This document shows, in pieces, positions 22,654 to 36,000 of a stretch of DNA of 64,000 bases. The translations under genes were made by a program, and so were the position numbers. Each line of letters starts with the position of its first letter. Positions within the stretch are counted from its first letter, which is position 1. The DNA lies in contig CAJJDO010000112.1 in NCBI GenBank assembly GCA_905183005.1, positions 261,385 through 325,384 on the forward strand, read 5' to 3'. This DNA comes from Paramecium pentaurelia (taxonomy: Eukaryota; Ciliophora; Oligohymenophorea; Peniculida; Parameciidae). The notes below the pieces were generated by a model that did not search any database, was not told the DNA's origin, and worked only from the letters and a program-made list of their open reading frames with translations.

Positions 22654-23776
22654 TCAATCTGTACTAATATTATTGTCATTTTCCTTTAAGTTTTCACAAC
22701 TATTCATATAATTTTAATCCAAATAATTTAAAGCATCTGTTGCTGTTATTCTGTATTCAGGATTATGATGTATCATTTTCTCTACCAAATATTTCAATAC
22801 TTTATTCTCTATATTTTTTGTAAAATCAATTGAAAATTTATATTTACTATTCAATATCTCTTATGCATCTAAATCACTCCCCTCAAAAAATCTTTAATTA
22901 TGAATCCTATGTTTAATTAAATTCAAATCTTACATTTCCCAAAGTATCACTCCCAAACTGAACATATCAATCTTATAATCCAAAGGTCTTTCAAAATTTA
23001 AAACTTCTGGAGCCAAATATCCAGGAGTTCCACATATTCTATGTACTTAATTTCTAAGTTCATTCAATTATGTAGCCAAACCAAAATCTATTAATTTCAA
23101 TGTGTTCAAATTTCCATATTCAGCAAATAAAACATTTTCTTATTTAAGATCTCTGTATACATACCCTTCTTTGTGAATATAATTTATACAATTTAATATT
23201 TACTAAAATAAAATTAATAATTACTTTTAAAATTATAATGATTTCTTTGTCATTGAATGTTTTCTCTCTTAATAATTCTCTAAGTGATTTCCCTTCCATG
23301 AATTCCATTACTATATAAAAATGTTAAGTTTCCACATAAAATTCTTTCATTTTCACTATGCTAGGATGTTTTAATGTCTATAATGTTTTAACTTCCTTCA
23401 TAAATACCTTATTATATTAATCAAACTACTTACTTAATGTGTGTTAGTAGATCCAATCTTAAGTGATTTACATGCTACAAATTCACCATTTATACGATTC
23501 TAATATTTAAAGACCTATAAGAATAAAAACGATACTTACATAACCATATGTACCTCTTCCACAAAAGGAGATCATTTTATATAAATTATGAATATTCTAA
23601 TATGAGATTTTTGCATTTAGAAACTATTTGAATAATTCTAAATGAGTTTATTCCATCTCGAAGTATTCCCATTTGTCATTAATCAATATACTGAAACCAT
23701 TAATTTTCTTTTAATTTTTAGATATCTTCCAATCAATTAAAGAATTCTCGTGCAATCGCAAGGTGTATTATACCAT
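22654..23776 (-). CDS. Serine/threonine protein kinase
   Basis: 349 residues after introns of 25, 26 and 22 bases. A non-kinase leader of about 75 residues (MVQYTLRLHENSLIDWKI, INDKWEYFEMEQTHLELF) precedes the kinase domain: glycine loop FCGRGTYGYVFKY, catalytic Lys in FVACKSL, catalytic loop YVYRDLKQENVLF (YRD instead of HRD), LIDFGLATQL, CGTPGYLAPEVL, DMFSLGVILWEM. All key residues are present, so it should be active. The leader plus kinase layout is a recurrent type in Paramecium kinomes and may include a PH-like N-terminal module (unsure). It ends DNNISTD. It is convergent with the preceding gene (70-base gap). Confidence 0.9.
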
Positions 23777-23857
23777 TTTCTTAGTCTAAAAAAATTGAAT
23801 TTTACTTTTACATTCTATAATTTAATACAATCTGATAGTAATTGAACTTAAAATTAG

Positions 23858-24149
23858 TCATGGAACACAAGGTTTTTCTTTGTACAAATCATAAATTTTT
23901 TCAAAAATTAATTGTTTTTACGATCTTAATTCACTTTAAACCAAAAATGAAATTTCAATATACTAATTATAGAAATTATTAAAAATCATTTGTTGCTTTA
24001 ATAAATTATTTAATTATCTAATTTCATCAATTAGCATCAATTATGAATCTAAAAAGGAGGGTTTTATTTTAATATACAGAAGTTTCATTGGATAAAATAA
24101 AAAATTTAGAAAACAGCTGATCTTATTTTAATTACGTTTTTGATTTCAT
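23858..24149 (-). CDS. Small unrecognised protein, 90 residues
   Basis: Needs one 19-base intron right after five codons (MKSKT). The rest is one frame: CFLNFLFYPMKLLYIKIKP, then a polar helical part (MLIDEIRQLNNLLKQQM, LVQSELRSQKQLIFEKI) ending LYKEKPCVP. The N-terminal half is hydrophobic. Coding character is better in the second half; the start is uncertain. It lies 81 bases upstream of the kinase on the same strand. No family recognised; it could also be a lost 5' part or a degenerate gene. Confidence 0.4.
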
Positions 24150-24280
24150 AATTTAAGTAAGTGTGATTTAGAATATGTAACATTTTTTTGGAAGAGTAAA
24201 AATTAAACAATAGGATCATTAGTACCTATAGTATTTGCCTTAAAATCAAAGATCTATTTTAAAAATATATTTAATGTTAT

Positions 24281-24583
24281 TCATTTTTTTTCTAACTCAG
24301 CTATTCTAGCTTTTAATTATGCATTTTCTGTACGTAATTGATTCTAAAAATATATATATTATATTACTTCTGATTAAATCAATTCATCAATAGCCTTTGT
24401 TAAATGACCTATTCTATAAGCATATCTTCTATTTTGATCTTACAATGTTACTATTTCTGCTTGATTCTTAGAATTAATTATTTATATTACTTCAGGAGCA
24501 GCTTAAACCTTCTTTAATTACTCATTGAATTCATTTCTTAAATCATAGAGTTATTAGAGTAATTCTAATTAGGTTGTTGCCAT
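24281..24583 (-). CDS. Small coiled-coil protein, 92 residues
   Basis: MATTQLELLQQLYDLRNEF at the start, one 24-base intron (GTA...TAG), stop after RIAELEKK. It is almost wholly alpha-helical with heptads (IINSKNQAEIVTLQDQN, RRYAYRIGHLTKAIDEL, LRTENAQLKARIAELEKK), suggesting a parallel dimeric coiled coil. The short invariant-looking core NRRYAYRIGHL suggests a conserved family, but I cannot name it. It is 24 bases downstream of the next gene on the same strand; the pair could share a transcript, though ciliate genes are normally monocistronic. Confidence 0.72.
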
Positions 24584-24607
24584 TATTATATTATTAATAT
24601 ATATTAA

Positions 24608-25301
24608 TCATTCAAATTATTTAAGTATAATAAATAGCTCATCTTTAAGTTTATTCTATATATCCTTCGAAAAGGATTTGGCTTAATATTTTTTAAGGAT
24701 ATCAACTTATTACAATCTTACTCGTTCGACCAAATCATCCACATGACTGAATCTACGAATAGAGTATTCAGGTAATTTTTTGAAGCCAACCCTTTTACTT
24801 TTTGGAGGATCAAGATATTTAGGTAGAGCCACATCTTTACTAATAGTGATTGAACCAACCTTGACAGATTCTGTTCTAAAAAGAATGTAAAAAATATAAA
24901 TCTAACATAAGAGGAAGGAGCAATTATTGTTTAGGTTCTTCCTAATAAAGGTTCATACTTAAGTCCCCATTAAATTTAAGACGACTACCATTTAAAATTT
25001 GTTTTTCCATAGGTTTTGGATCATATACATTTTATGCAGTCTCTTATAGATATTATTTTCTATTTTTTGTTAATGATCTACTATAACGAGGTTTAAGTTT
25101 ATCAATTTGAAAGGACATTTCTTAGACTCTGTCAGTTTGATTAATTAAGATAGTTGGTGTTTGTATATTATAATGTTGATAACTTCTCCAGGGAGTTGGG
25201 AAAAGGGGTTTATCAAGAGAGGAAAGTGTAAGTTTATTAGTTGGACAAACACTTAAGTCATGGATTGGGTTTTCGATAAATTATTTTTGTTTTTTTAACA
25301 T
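24608..25301 (-). CDS. Unrecognised protein, 220 residues
   Basis: Starts MLKKQKQFIENPIHDLSVC. One 31-base intron (GTT...TAG) joins the frame, and the stop is TGA at 24608-24610. The N-terminal half is Pro/Thr-rich with basic patches (LKPRYSRSLTKNRKQ, YDPKPMEKQILNGSRLKF). The C-terminal half is more regular (GSITISKDVALPKYLDPP, GFKKLPEYSIRRFSHVDDLV, LKDELFIILKQFE). No domain recognised. The C-terminal region looks conserved and folded, the N-terminus disordered. It has the same orientation as the following small coiled-coil gene (24-base gap). Confidence 0.7.
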
Positions 25302-25440
25302 TATAAATATAATATATATAAATAAATATATATATATATATGAGATAGAATGAGTTTTGAACTTATGTATAATTTATAATAATTATAATATATAGAATTA
25401 TATGTAAAATTAAGAATAAAATTGAATAAATTTATAAGAA

Positions 25441-26384
25441 TCACTAAAAACTGTTCATTTTTACTAAGGATGGTCCATTACTATATTTCTTAAAACTTTC
25501 ATTAGAGTACTTTTCATGCATTTCAGGTATTTAAAATTCTTCTCTTAAATCTTCTTATTTTTCTTTAATTGGAGATTGATTATTATTGTTTTAGGCATTT
25601 CTCTTTCCTTTGATCTTTTCAGATGATAAATATGAATCAAATGGCTTAAGTTCATACATTTCTTAGATCATATTTTTAATTTCAGAAATATATTTGTGCT
25701 AAGATAGAATGAATTCCATATTGTACTTTTTATTCGATTGAACTGATTTTGTTGTAATGAATAATCTATAGAGTGGCCTCATTTTATAGAAATGAAATAA
25801 ATAGATCTTTAAGAAGATTCTTACATAATTTGGATTCTTTGGGTTCATTGACTTAAACTTAAAAGCATCGTTGCAAATCACCTAATTCAAATCGTTGTTA
25901 TTTTGATGTCTTTATAAATTATATGTTTTAAATAACCTTAGATTCTTATACATTCTGTAGGTACTTATAAGCTGCATCTTGTTCCATCATCTTAGCCCAT
26001 TTCTTAAATCGAGACAAAAAGAAGTGAGGGATTCGTCTATATGATTATAAATCATTAAGATACCTTCTAAAGTCTTGATCTTCTTTAATGTCTGGATTTG
26101 CATTAGCAAATGATTAATTATTGGATTTTTCTGAATCTGAATTGATGGCTTATATGGAGACTACATTCTTGGTTCTTCTTTGAGGTTAAGAAGAAGGATG
26201 GAATTGGGACTTAATATCATCATGAAATTTTTGTATAATGGAGAGGGCATTAGCAAATTAAGTGAATTAGTCTTCATCAGCCTCTAAAACTATTTTCTTG
26301 TTCTTTTGTTCTATAATCTATAGGAGATTTTAATAGATTGGATACTCGATATTTTAATAGGGATGGTTCGTTGGTGGTTTTCAT
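25441..26384 (-). CDS. Unrecognised helical protein, 295 residues
   Basis: Starts MKTTNEPSLLKYR. Two 28-base introns restore the frame. After a charged N-terminus comes ADEDQFTQFANALSIIQKF, a disordered Ser/Asn stretch, then a helical, basic region (FRRYLNDLQSYRRIPHFFLS, RFKKWAKMMEQDAAYKYL, RCFQVQVNEPKESKLCKNL, LKDLFISFLQNEATLQII). The C-terminal tail is polar. No family recognised. A further 27-base stretch (GTT...AAG) could be an intron without changing frame. It is divergent from the coiled-coil gene at 26531 (146 bases). Confidence 0.72.
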
Positions 26385-26530
26385 ATAAAATTAATTAAAT
26401 GTTGTTTTGTAGATTCGTACATTCTTAAATTAGGTATGTATAATGAAAAAGAAGTTAGAAGATGATATTAGTGAGAATGATGAAATGGAGAATAATATGA
26501 AGAGATAATTTGTTTTAATATTAATATAAT

Positions 26531-26958
26531 ATGGCTTATAACAGTGATTTTTAAGATTAAGGACAATATGATCAAGAAGAGTTTGCAATGAAGATGCCAG
26601 TGAAGAGTCACTTACAAAGATTGGATGTAAATAGATTTATTAATTGTAGTAATTGTTGCAATAATAAATGGATGAATTAGATATGGCAAAGAAAGAGAAG
26701 GAACAATTACGTAATAATTTGATTGAATTATCATAAATTACAACAGATTCATTTGATGATTCAAATAAATACTTAAATGAAGAGTATTAAAGATTGATGT
26801 AGGAGTTTCATGAGTAAAATGCATTACAATTAGAATAACATTAATTCTTAAAACAATAAGTGGATTAAATCAATTAAGATAGAATCAAATTGCAATAAAA
26901 TACTATTGTACTTGAGAATAGAGTTTAAGATTCAGAAAAAGAATTGGGATTTGTTTGA
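26531..26958 (+). CDS. Small coiled-coil protein, 134 residues
   Basis: MAYNSDFQDQGQYDQEEF, one 23-base intron (GTA...TAG), then an uninterrupted Gln/Leu/Glu-rich coiled coil (LDQLLQQQMDELDMAKKE, LNEEYQRLMQEFHEQN, QHQFLKQQVDQINQDRIKL) ending EKELGFV. No other domain; a structural or adaptor role is likely from composition only. The stop is 10 bases before the start codon of the giant surface-protein gene, an unusually tight same-strand junction. A 34-codon ATG-to-TGA frame at 26443-26547 overlaps its start in another frame and could act as an upstream ORF. Confidence 0.78.
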
Positions 26959-26968
26959 TTATAAATAA

Positions 26969-29900
26969 ATGAAAATTAAACTAGTAATAATCTTTTACTT
27001 AATCATCTTACTAGAAGCATCTACAATATCTAATACAAAATGTAAATGTGATCAAATCTTATCACAATCAGATTGCTTAAATCAATAGAATAATTGTCTT
27101 TGGGATTCAGATAAATGTATCACTAATCCAAATCCAACTGTTGTTGTTACTAAAAATATCACTTATTGTAGTTCATTTCCAGATTCTATATGTCAATCTA
27201 TTGTTGGCTGTGCATGGGTAGATAAAGAATGTTAGTAATTTGCAGGTTGTACTGCTTATTATTATTCAAAGTATACAGAATGTTAATATGTCTCATAATA
27301 TTGTTCAACTGATGGATTTCATTGTATAGATATAGGAAATTGTGTTGATTACAAAACTGAAACAGCATGTTTTTTAAATTAGAAGAATCTATAATGTTAT
27401 TGGAATGTGGATAAATGTCAAGATTTTACAGAATGTAATTAATTACCTCTATCTATTTAATCTGATAGTGAATGTAGAAAATATTTATCAAAATGTACAG
27501 TTGGAGGATAAGGAGGTTGTGTAGAAAGTGAAGAAAATTGTGAAAATTACAAAATGATGTCTTAATGTAGGTGGAATAAATTATAAACATAGTAATGTAT
27601 TTGGGTAGATAATAAATGTGTATCTTTATTATGTTCAAATGCACCAATTACATATACTACTCATTAATAATGTTAATAGTTTATGAATCAGTGTACAACC
27701 TAGTAAAATGGAGGATGTACAAATATAAAAGGATGTACAGATGCAAAAATTGAAGCTGCATGTATTAAAAATTCTAATAATGAATAATGTATTTGGTTAG
27801 ATAATAATTGTTATGATTAAGTTTGTTTTAAAGCACCTATTACTTTTACTACAAATGAATAGTGTTAGAAAATTGCTAAAAATTGTATTACCACTATGAA
27901 TGGATGTATTGAATAACTTTCTTGTTCCAGTTCTAATAATGAAATAGGATGTATTGATATGACTGATGGTACTAAATGCTTTTGGAATGGTACATAATGT
28001 GTATAAAAAATATGTTCTAATAATACTTCTGCCACATCTTAAGCAGAATGTGAAGTATATTCTAATGACTGTACATTTGATGTATCATCATCTATTGGTT
28101 GTGTAGATAAAATATGTGAAAATATTACTTAATAAGATCAATGTACAACAGATGCGTTTAAGAATAATTGTGTATGGAAAAGTAATTGTTTTACAAAGTA
28201 ATGTGTTTTTGCATCTAAAACATACAAGACTCATAATGAATGTGAAATGTATATGATAGGATGTGTTCTAGATGATTCTGGATTTGGTTGCATGAATAAA
28301 ATGTTAACATGTTAAGCTTATACAAGTGAAAAGTCATGTTATTAAACATAATCAGGTAGTTATTGTGTATGGAAGAATTCTACATGTGTTGATAGATAAT
28401 GTAATATGGCTGATAGTTCTATTACAACAACAGTAGGTTGTTAATAATATAAAATTGATTGTATACTAAATAATAATTAAAGTGGATGTATGAATCTTAC
28501 ATCTAATTGTAATGATAGACTATTATAATAGAATTGTTAATTTGGTACATCACCAATTTGTATTTGGAATAATAATAAATGTGTTTAATAATCTTGTGAA
28601 ACTGCAAATATTATTGGATCTCCAAATTATTTAACAATTTTCAATTAATAAAGTTGTAATTAATATATGAACAATTGTGTTTTGAATAATTCTAGTAATG
28701 GATGTATAACTAAACCTTCATCATGTAATGTATTAAATATAAATAATTGTTTTGTATCTACTTAAAATGATTGTATATGGACAGGAGGATAATGTAAAGA
28801 AAAGATATGTTCTAATTTAGTAGGTAGTAGTCATTAAGATTGTTATAATTAATATTCATAATGTACAATTAATAGTAGTTTAAATGGATGTATTAATATA
28901 TAAAAATGTTAACAATACACAATTTCAGAATAATGTAAATTAAATTAAACAGGAGGATAATGTATATGGACTGGTTTATAATGTAGAGAATCTGGTTGTA
29001 GTGATTCAACAGATACTAATAATTATGATACATATGAGAAATGTTAATAATTGAATAGTCAATGTACAGTATTAAGTAAAGTTAATTAATAAGGATGTGT
29101 TAATAAATTAAGTAATTGTGTTGAATATAAATATGATTATTAATGTCATTCAACCATTAATTAAGTTTAATGTATTTGGTTATAAGATTAATGTCAAGAA
29201 TTATAATAAATAAATTGTAGTGACATTCGTTTAACAACAACATATAATGATGCTAATTGTAGTTCTGTATTATTCAGATGTAAAGCCAATAATTTAACTA
29301 CAGGATGCATAAATAAAATATGTACAGATTATTTATACACAACCAAAGCGGATTGTGAAATGATTTCAGGATGTACTTTAAATAAAGATGAAAATAGATG
29401 TATTGTAAAAAAGGATTTCTGTTCTGAATACACATCAGATTTATCATAATGTAAATATTCAAAAGAAGGAGAATGTGTAGTAAAAGGAACATTATGTCTA
29501 TATACTCATGTTGAATGTTCTAGTCTTCCTACTCCTTCTATAAATAGTGATTGTTCTGATAAAAGAGATTTTTGTATTATGGTAGTATCAGGTACAAATA
29601 AAACATGTAATGTTGGTCTATGTTCAAATTATATTGGTGGTACCATATCTTTTGAAACTTGTTAAGAATATGATTATTCTTGTACTATAAATCGAACAGG
29701 AACTGCTTGTATTAATATGGCTAATACATGTAGTGCTTCAACAAGTGATAATTGTGTATATTCTAAAATTGATCATTATTGTATTTGGACAGGTACTGTA
29801 TGTAAACCTATAGCTATTGCTACAGAAAAGAATTGTTCATTAATGACTGATCCTTCTTCAACTTTATCTTATGAAATATGTCTACAATTATCAAATAATT

Positions 29901-32900
29901 ATTGTAGTGTCAATAGAACAATGAATGCATGTACTAATTTACAAGCAGAATGTTCTTTATATATTAATTTGAATGATTGTTATTAATCATCTAGAGGTAA
30001 ATGTATATAGAATTAATAATTAAATACAGGTGCTACATGTATAAATATGTCAAATTCAATTTAATGTAATTAAATTTATTTAGGTGAATCTTATACATAC
30101 ACTCATGATATTTGTCAAAAATTGAAAAATACTTGTACAAATAATTCAACAATTGGATGTTAAGACAAAACTTGTTTAAATGTTGATACATTAAAAACAA
30201 GTCATGCAGATTGTTATGAATGGTTAGCAACATGTACTATCAATTCTTCATTTAATGCTTGTGTTGAAATGAAATTAACATGTTAAGAATAGAATGCTAA
30301 TTCTTGTCTATGGTCTTAAGAAGGTTAATGTATTGTAGTAGATAATAAATGTTTAAAAATTGCTTGTCATCTTTTATCTAATAATTTAACAACTCATAAT
30401 TAATGTTAAAATATAAGTAATAAATGTACTGTTGCCAATAAAGGTGGTTGTATCACTAAATTATAAAATTGTAATAGTTATTTAACATAAATTTAATGTA
30501 AATACAATTATGTTAATTAAAGATGTTGGTGGAATCCATCTACACTCAATTGTATTGATTTCAATTGTTAAGAAATAGAAAAAATTGGAATAATTGAACC
30601 CGATTGTCCATTATTAAAATCATGTGATTAATACACAACTACATAATAATGTTAAGTTGATAATAACAATAAAAATTGTTATTGGAATACAACTACTAAT
30701 AAATGCCAATATATTTCATGTAATGTTGCATCACTTTCCTTTAATTCACATTTATAATGTTAAAATTTTGATATTAATTGTACTGTCTCTATCAAATTAG
30801 ATGATTAATAATAATAGATCATTTAAGGTTGTCAAGATAAGAGTAATAATTGTACTGATTATAAATTTGAATAACAATGTATTACAACTAAAGATAATAA
30901 AAAATGTGCTTGGTTTGAATCTACATGTACTGAAATGAATTGTAATACTGCTCCTAAAACTATTGATTATTCAACCCATTAAGATTGTTAAAATTATTTA
31001 AATAATTGCACTGTTTCATCAGATCTATTAGGTTGTATTTCAATACCTAATAAATGCACAGAAATCTCTATTGAAATTTCATGCATTCGTGATGCAAGTG
31101 GTAATGATTGTTTCTGGTATAATTCAAAATGTGAAATCAAAACTTGTTCTGCTGCTCCACCTGATTAAAATACTGCTTAATTATGTTCTAATTGGCTACC
31201 TACTTGTACTGCTGAAGATACTAATAAATGTAAGAGACATTCATGTGAAGAATATGAATTTACAACTGATTCTTAATGCAAAACAGCAATGTCTACTTGT
31301 ACTACTGATGGTATTAAATGTATAAAAAGAGGATCATGTTCAACATATATAAGTGAAATAGGATGTACAAAATCAATCAAAGATGAATAATGTTATTGGA
31401 TAGGTACTAAATGTACATTAAAAGAGTGTTAAATAATTAACAAAGAAATAGATTGTAATTCAAGTTATAATAATATTAAATGCATTTGGGATAAAGGTAA
31501 ATGTAGAAACATTGGAGAATGTTAAGATTATACTGGTACTACTCATTTAGATTGTTAGAAATCTAATGTTTCTTGTACTATTGGAGAAAATTCAAAATGT
31601 ATGAAAATAAAAAGTTGTAATGAATTCACTACTTAATTATCATGCATATAAGGATTAGATGGTCCATGTAAATGGATTGATAAATTATCTTAATGTTATT
31701 AATTCACTTCATGTAAATCAATATAATTCAAAACTGATTAAGAATGTAAATAAATATCACCTCTATGTACAACTGATGGATAAAGTTGTATTCCTATCAC
31801 ATTATGTACTGAAACTAATACAAATGGTGGTTGTGTAACTGGAATTGATGGAGATTGTATCAAAACTGTTCCTACTTTAAATTCAAGCCAACCTCCAATT
31901 TGTAAATTATTTTCATCTTGTACTGATGCTTATTATCTTACACATTAAGATTGTTAAATTGCTAATAAAAGTTGTACAACAGATGGATTAAATGGATGTA
32001 TCAATCTTAGTGAATGCAATTAATATGTTAATTAAGCATCATGTAAAATAGATTCTATTGGAGTTTAATTAAAAAATGATTTAATCATATCAACTGGAAT
32101 TTGTGTTTGGAATGAAAGTGGATAATGTCAAAATTAAAATTGTGTAGATTTATTAGGTTAATCTCATGAACAATGCACTCTTTAATTATCAACTTGTACT
32201 TATGATGGAACAGCTTGCATTATTAAATTGAGTTGTAATGAATATAAACTTTAAAACATTTGCTCTGTTGCCTATGGATTAGAAGGAAAATGTAATTGGA
32301 ATACTACTTTAGGAATTTGTTAAATGTTCATGTGTAGTAGTATTCTAAATGGAAGTACATTATAATTATGTTAATAATCATTACCATCATGTATTACAGA
32401 TGGATCAAATTGTATCAATAAAGATATGTGTTCATCATATATTACTAAAATTGCTTGTAGTATTGGTGGAACTGATGGTATATGTGTATGGAATGGATAA
32501 TCTTGTTCCCTTATGTAATCATGTACTTAAGCTGATTAAGATCAAGAAGCTTGTTTATCAGCTAAGGATCGTTGTGCTTTTAAATATGCAACTGGTCTAT
32601 CTACTAGTTCATGTTATGCTCATACTTGTGAATCTTATTAAAAGACAAATGGTAAATGTGATTCTTTTTATGATTGGAATTTATCTTCTAAAAGGGGTTG
32701 TTAATTATTAGATGGTAAGTGTATAGAAATTGATTTAAACACTCTTGATTAATCAAAATGTTTTACTGTATCTGATTATACTTATACCTGGAATGCTAAT
32801 AAAAATAGATGTCAATCTTGCAATGGCTAAAAAGATACAACTTCTAATTAGACTACAAATCAAACCAATTCCACTTCTAATACATCAACTCCAACAAGTA

Positions 32901-32962
32901 CGGTAGATGATTTTACCTAAAATCTTCAATTGGTTATGATGCTATTGATTATGATTTAATGA
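26969..32962 (+). CDS. Giant Cys-rich surface-antigen-like protein, probably GPI-anchored
   Basis: One continuous TGA-free frame of 1,997 residues. An N-terminal signal peptide (MKIKLVIIFYLIILLEAS) is followed by dozens of cysteine-rich units with the recurring core W-x3-4-C (for example WDSDKC, WNVDKC, WVDNKC, WLDNNC, WNGTQC). These are spaced about 190-200 bases apart, or about 65 residues. This is the periodic Cys pattern of Paramecium surface antigen domains found in immobilisation antigens and related proteins. The end is Ser/Thr/Asn-rich (NQTTNQTNSTSNTSTPTST) followed by a short hydrophobic tail (LQLVMMLLIMIQ) suited to GPI attachment. It is shorter than classical immobilisation antigens and its central repeats are not near-identical, so it is more likely a relative than a serotype antigen. 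Confidence 0.9.
27030..32830 (+). repeat. Degenerate tandem Cys/Trp-rich coding repeats
   Basis: Protein-level repeats inside the surface-protein gene. Successive W-x3-4-C cores fall at about 27401, 27602, 27794 and 27983, then continue at comparable spacing to the end. DNA identity between units is low, so they are old, diverged repeats. Cysteines are expected to be disulfide-bonded. Confidence 0.8.
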
Positions 32963-33020
32963 ATTCATGATATTCAATTAATAATGATTCAAAAATATAT
33001 TAAAATATTAATAATATTAT

Positions 33021-36000
33021 TCATTCTCCTTAAAGATAGAATACCCATTATGGTAAATCACCACAGGAAATTATTAATCTTCCATTGTTGCTTGTATTTG
33101 GCACTGCTTTATAAGTGATATTTATGCTCAATACTTTTTTACCCTAAAATTATATAAGATTTCTTACATCAACTTTAATAGGGGACTTAACAGACGAAGT
33201 AAATGCAGGATTATCAATTCTCAATGTAAATTCTTATGCCTCAAAAAATGGATTCTTAAATTCTATTGCTGGAGGTTTTGCACCTGATAATTTGTAAGGA
33301 CCTTTTGGTTATGGAGTAATTCCCTATCCAATCAAGAGACATTGATATTCTTTATTATTTAAACTAATATATACCTCCACCATCAGGTGATGTTACAACT
33401 AAAATGCCTCTACTCTCATTTAAACTACTAGGTTCATACTTTACACTTATCTAACATTCAACTCCATCAAACGATTCAGATTAAGGTGCTTAGAATTAGA
33501 CTTATTCACAAATAAAATCAGTTGTTTATGCAGGTGCACCTTTAGCCTTTGGATCTATATTCACTTGTAATGGTTTCCCATTTGGACCCAATTTAGTAGC
33601 ATAACATGTGTAAGTTGTAGGTTTCTTTGTAAAGTTCATAAATTTGAATGGCAAAACCATTTCAGTACCTAAGGAAGCTTTGAAATAGAGTGATCTTGAC
33701 ACATTTTACTGTAATCCTTATAATTTTAATGGATAGACAAACTCTCCTAATTATATGGATTTGATAATAATTTTTGATTGAATGTCTTACACTACTAAAG
33801 GTCTATATGATATTTCAAGTCCAAATTCAGATTTAGGTGGGATAACAAATTATTAAGGATTGAATGATATGCTATCAGTTTCAGCTATAAGTTAGTCTTT
33901 TTTAAATTCAACAGATTAATTAATTGGATTTTCAATAGTAATCAACTTTGTAGCAACTTCCCTAACTATAGATGCCAATTCAATTTTTGGTAATTGATCT
34001 GGTGGTTGTATACTTAAATTCTAAAAATATAAATATTAATATATACTATTTTAAAGAATACAAATTCTTATGTGATGGCATTTCTAAAATAGACTGTCAC
34101 TTTATTTTGTGATTATTTAAGTCCATAAATAGTGAGTTTATATTCCTTAGTACCTTCACTAGATACTTCAAAAGTATTGGCTCCATTAAGAATAATAGAA
34201 GGATCTTCAGGTTCTAATGTCCATGAAACCTCAAATCTTTGACTAGTTTTCAACCAGTTTTTCACTTACAATACTTAGGTTGTATTCTTTTTAGCTTTCA
34301 TGGTAGTATCAACAGTTTATGGTAATGGTGGCAAACTCTTACCAAATAGATTATAGAGAAGTGCCTACCCATCAGGTAATGGGAAAAAGAGTGATCCTTC
34401 ATGTTAATCTTATAAATTTTGTATTTAAGGATTAGATGTCATTGTTAAAGGTTTGTAAATGACTTCATATTCTGCTTATCCATTAGCAGGAACTTCTACA
34501 TATTCTTTGCCTTCAAAATAATCTTTAAATTAAGGTAATAAAGCTGATACAGAAGCCTTGACTTTCCATGGTTTAGGTGTTGGATTTTTGACAACAACTT
34601 TTTTAGAAGTAGGTACTCTTACAACAGTTTCAAATTTAACTTCTTAGATTTATTCTTTTGGTTATTCTATACATTTGCCTAAAAGATTTAAATATAATGG
34701 ATCTGAATTTTAGATCAAACATTTCACCTTATCAAATCTAATATCATTATCAATAGCATTTGGATGGAATGTAATTTAAAATTATAAATCTTCATGTGCT
34801 GGTAATGTTCCAGATAATGGAGTGATAGTAAAATAGTTTTTACAAAATGAAGTATCCCATTAAAATTTAGCAGCAACATCTCCCAAATTACTCAATTATA
34901 CATTCTTTGTAAGTCTTGAATTAATAACAACTCCACCAAATCCTATTGTATCCTCCATTAATTTCAATTCTATTCCATGACAAGCTCCTGATAAGGTTAA
35001 TAGTTTTCTCACTTCATTATTTTCAACTATCTTAAAGAACAAATCAGTCTTGAAAGAATGTAATCTCTATTTAGGTTTAAAAGTCAATGTAATTTCTTTT
35101 CTTTCTCTTGGATTAATTACAAACTCTTTCTTTGGTCTTACTTTAATATAATATTTTTATTTCAATTCTTTCAACAAATCCTATTCAAATATTAAAGTGA
35201 CCATTTTTTATGAATTATTAACTAAAGAAACAACTTCAGTTCCTATCTATCCTATACCATATATTCCAAAATCTACAAATTAATATTCTGTTTTCAATAA
35301 ATCTAATTTCAAAGGAACACCTTCTCCTGTAAATCTCACTTCTACTTTTTACAATCCATTTATATCAAAGATCACACTTTCATCATATTTGATCAATTCT
35401 CTTGGAGTGAATGTGATTGGAATCTACAAAACATTCAACTCCTTAGTTTATATGATTCCCTTCTTGTCCTTATGTGTTTCTATTTGAATTGGTAACAACA
35501 CTTAACCTGAAGGTAATTGAACTCCAAAATAAGGTTTCTTTTCATATAAAGCTTCAATTGCCATTGCTTAAACATCTCTATTCCTTAACTCCAAATGTTT
35601 AGTTATTGGCAATGGTTATCTTAAAACAAAACATGGCCCAAAGTCATATTATAAAAATGAAAATTCTACAGCTGGTTTTTTTGCAGATCCTATTAATTAG
35701 AAATTATATGTAGGACCACTTGAAATGCATAGTGAAAATGATTAATTCAATTTCAAAGGGGCTGTTGGCTAATATCTAATCTCTATATTAAATTTCTCAT
35801 TCTTCTTTACTGTTCCATTCTCTGGGTTTATAATAACAATATTAGATAATTAAACTGATTTCCTAACACTGAAATCAAAATTAAAGTCTCCCTAATTCTC
35901 AACTGTTATCTATTTACTAGATTTCTCATTTATATATAAATCTCCTAATTCTACACCTGTATTTTATTGAGTAACAGCAACACCATTCAAATATACATTA

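Noticed and set aside
31071..32711. Plus-strand hydrophobic frames at 31071 and 32349
   Set aside because: They are in a different phase from the continuous 1,997-codon surface-protein frame and consist of Leu/Val/Ile runs typical of frame-shifted Cys/Thr-rich codons.
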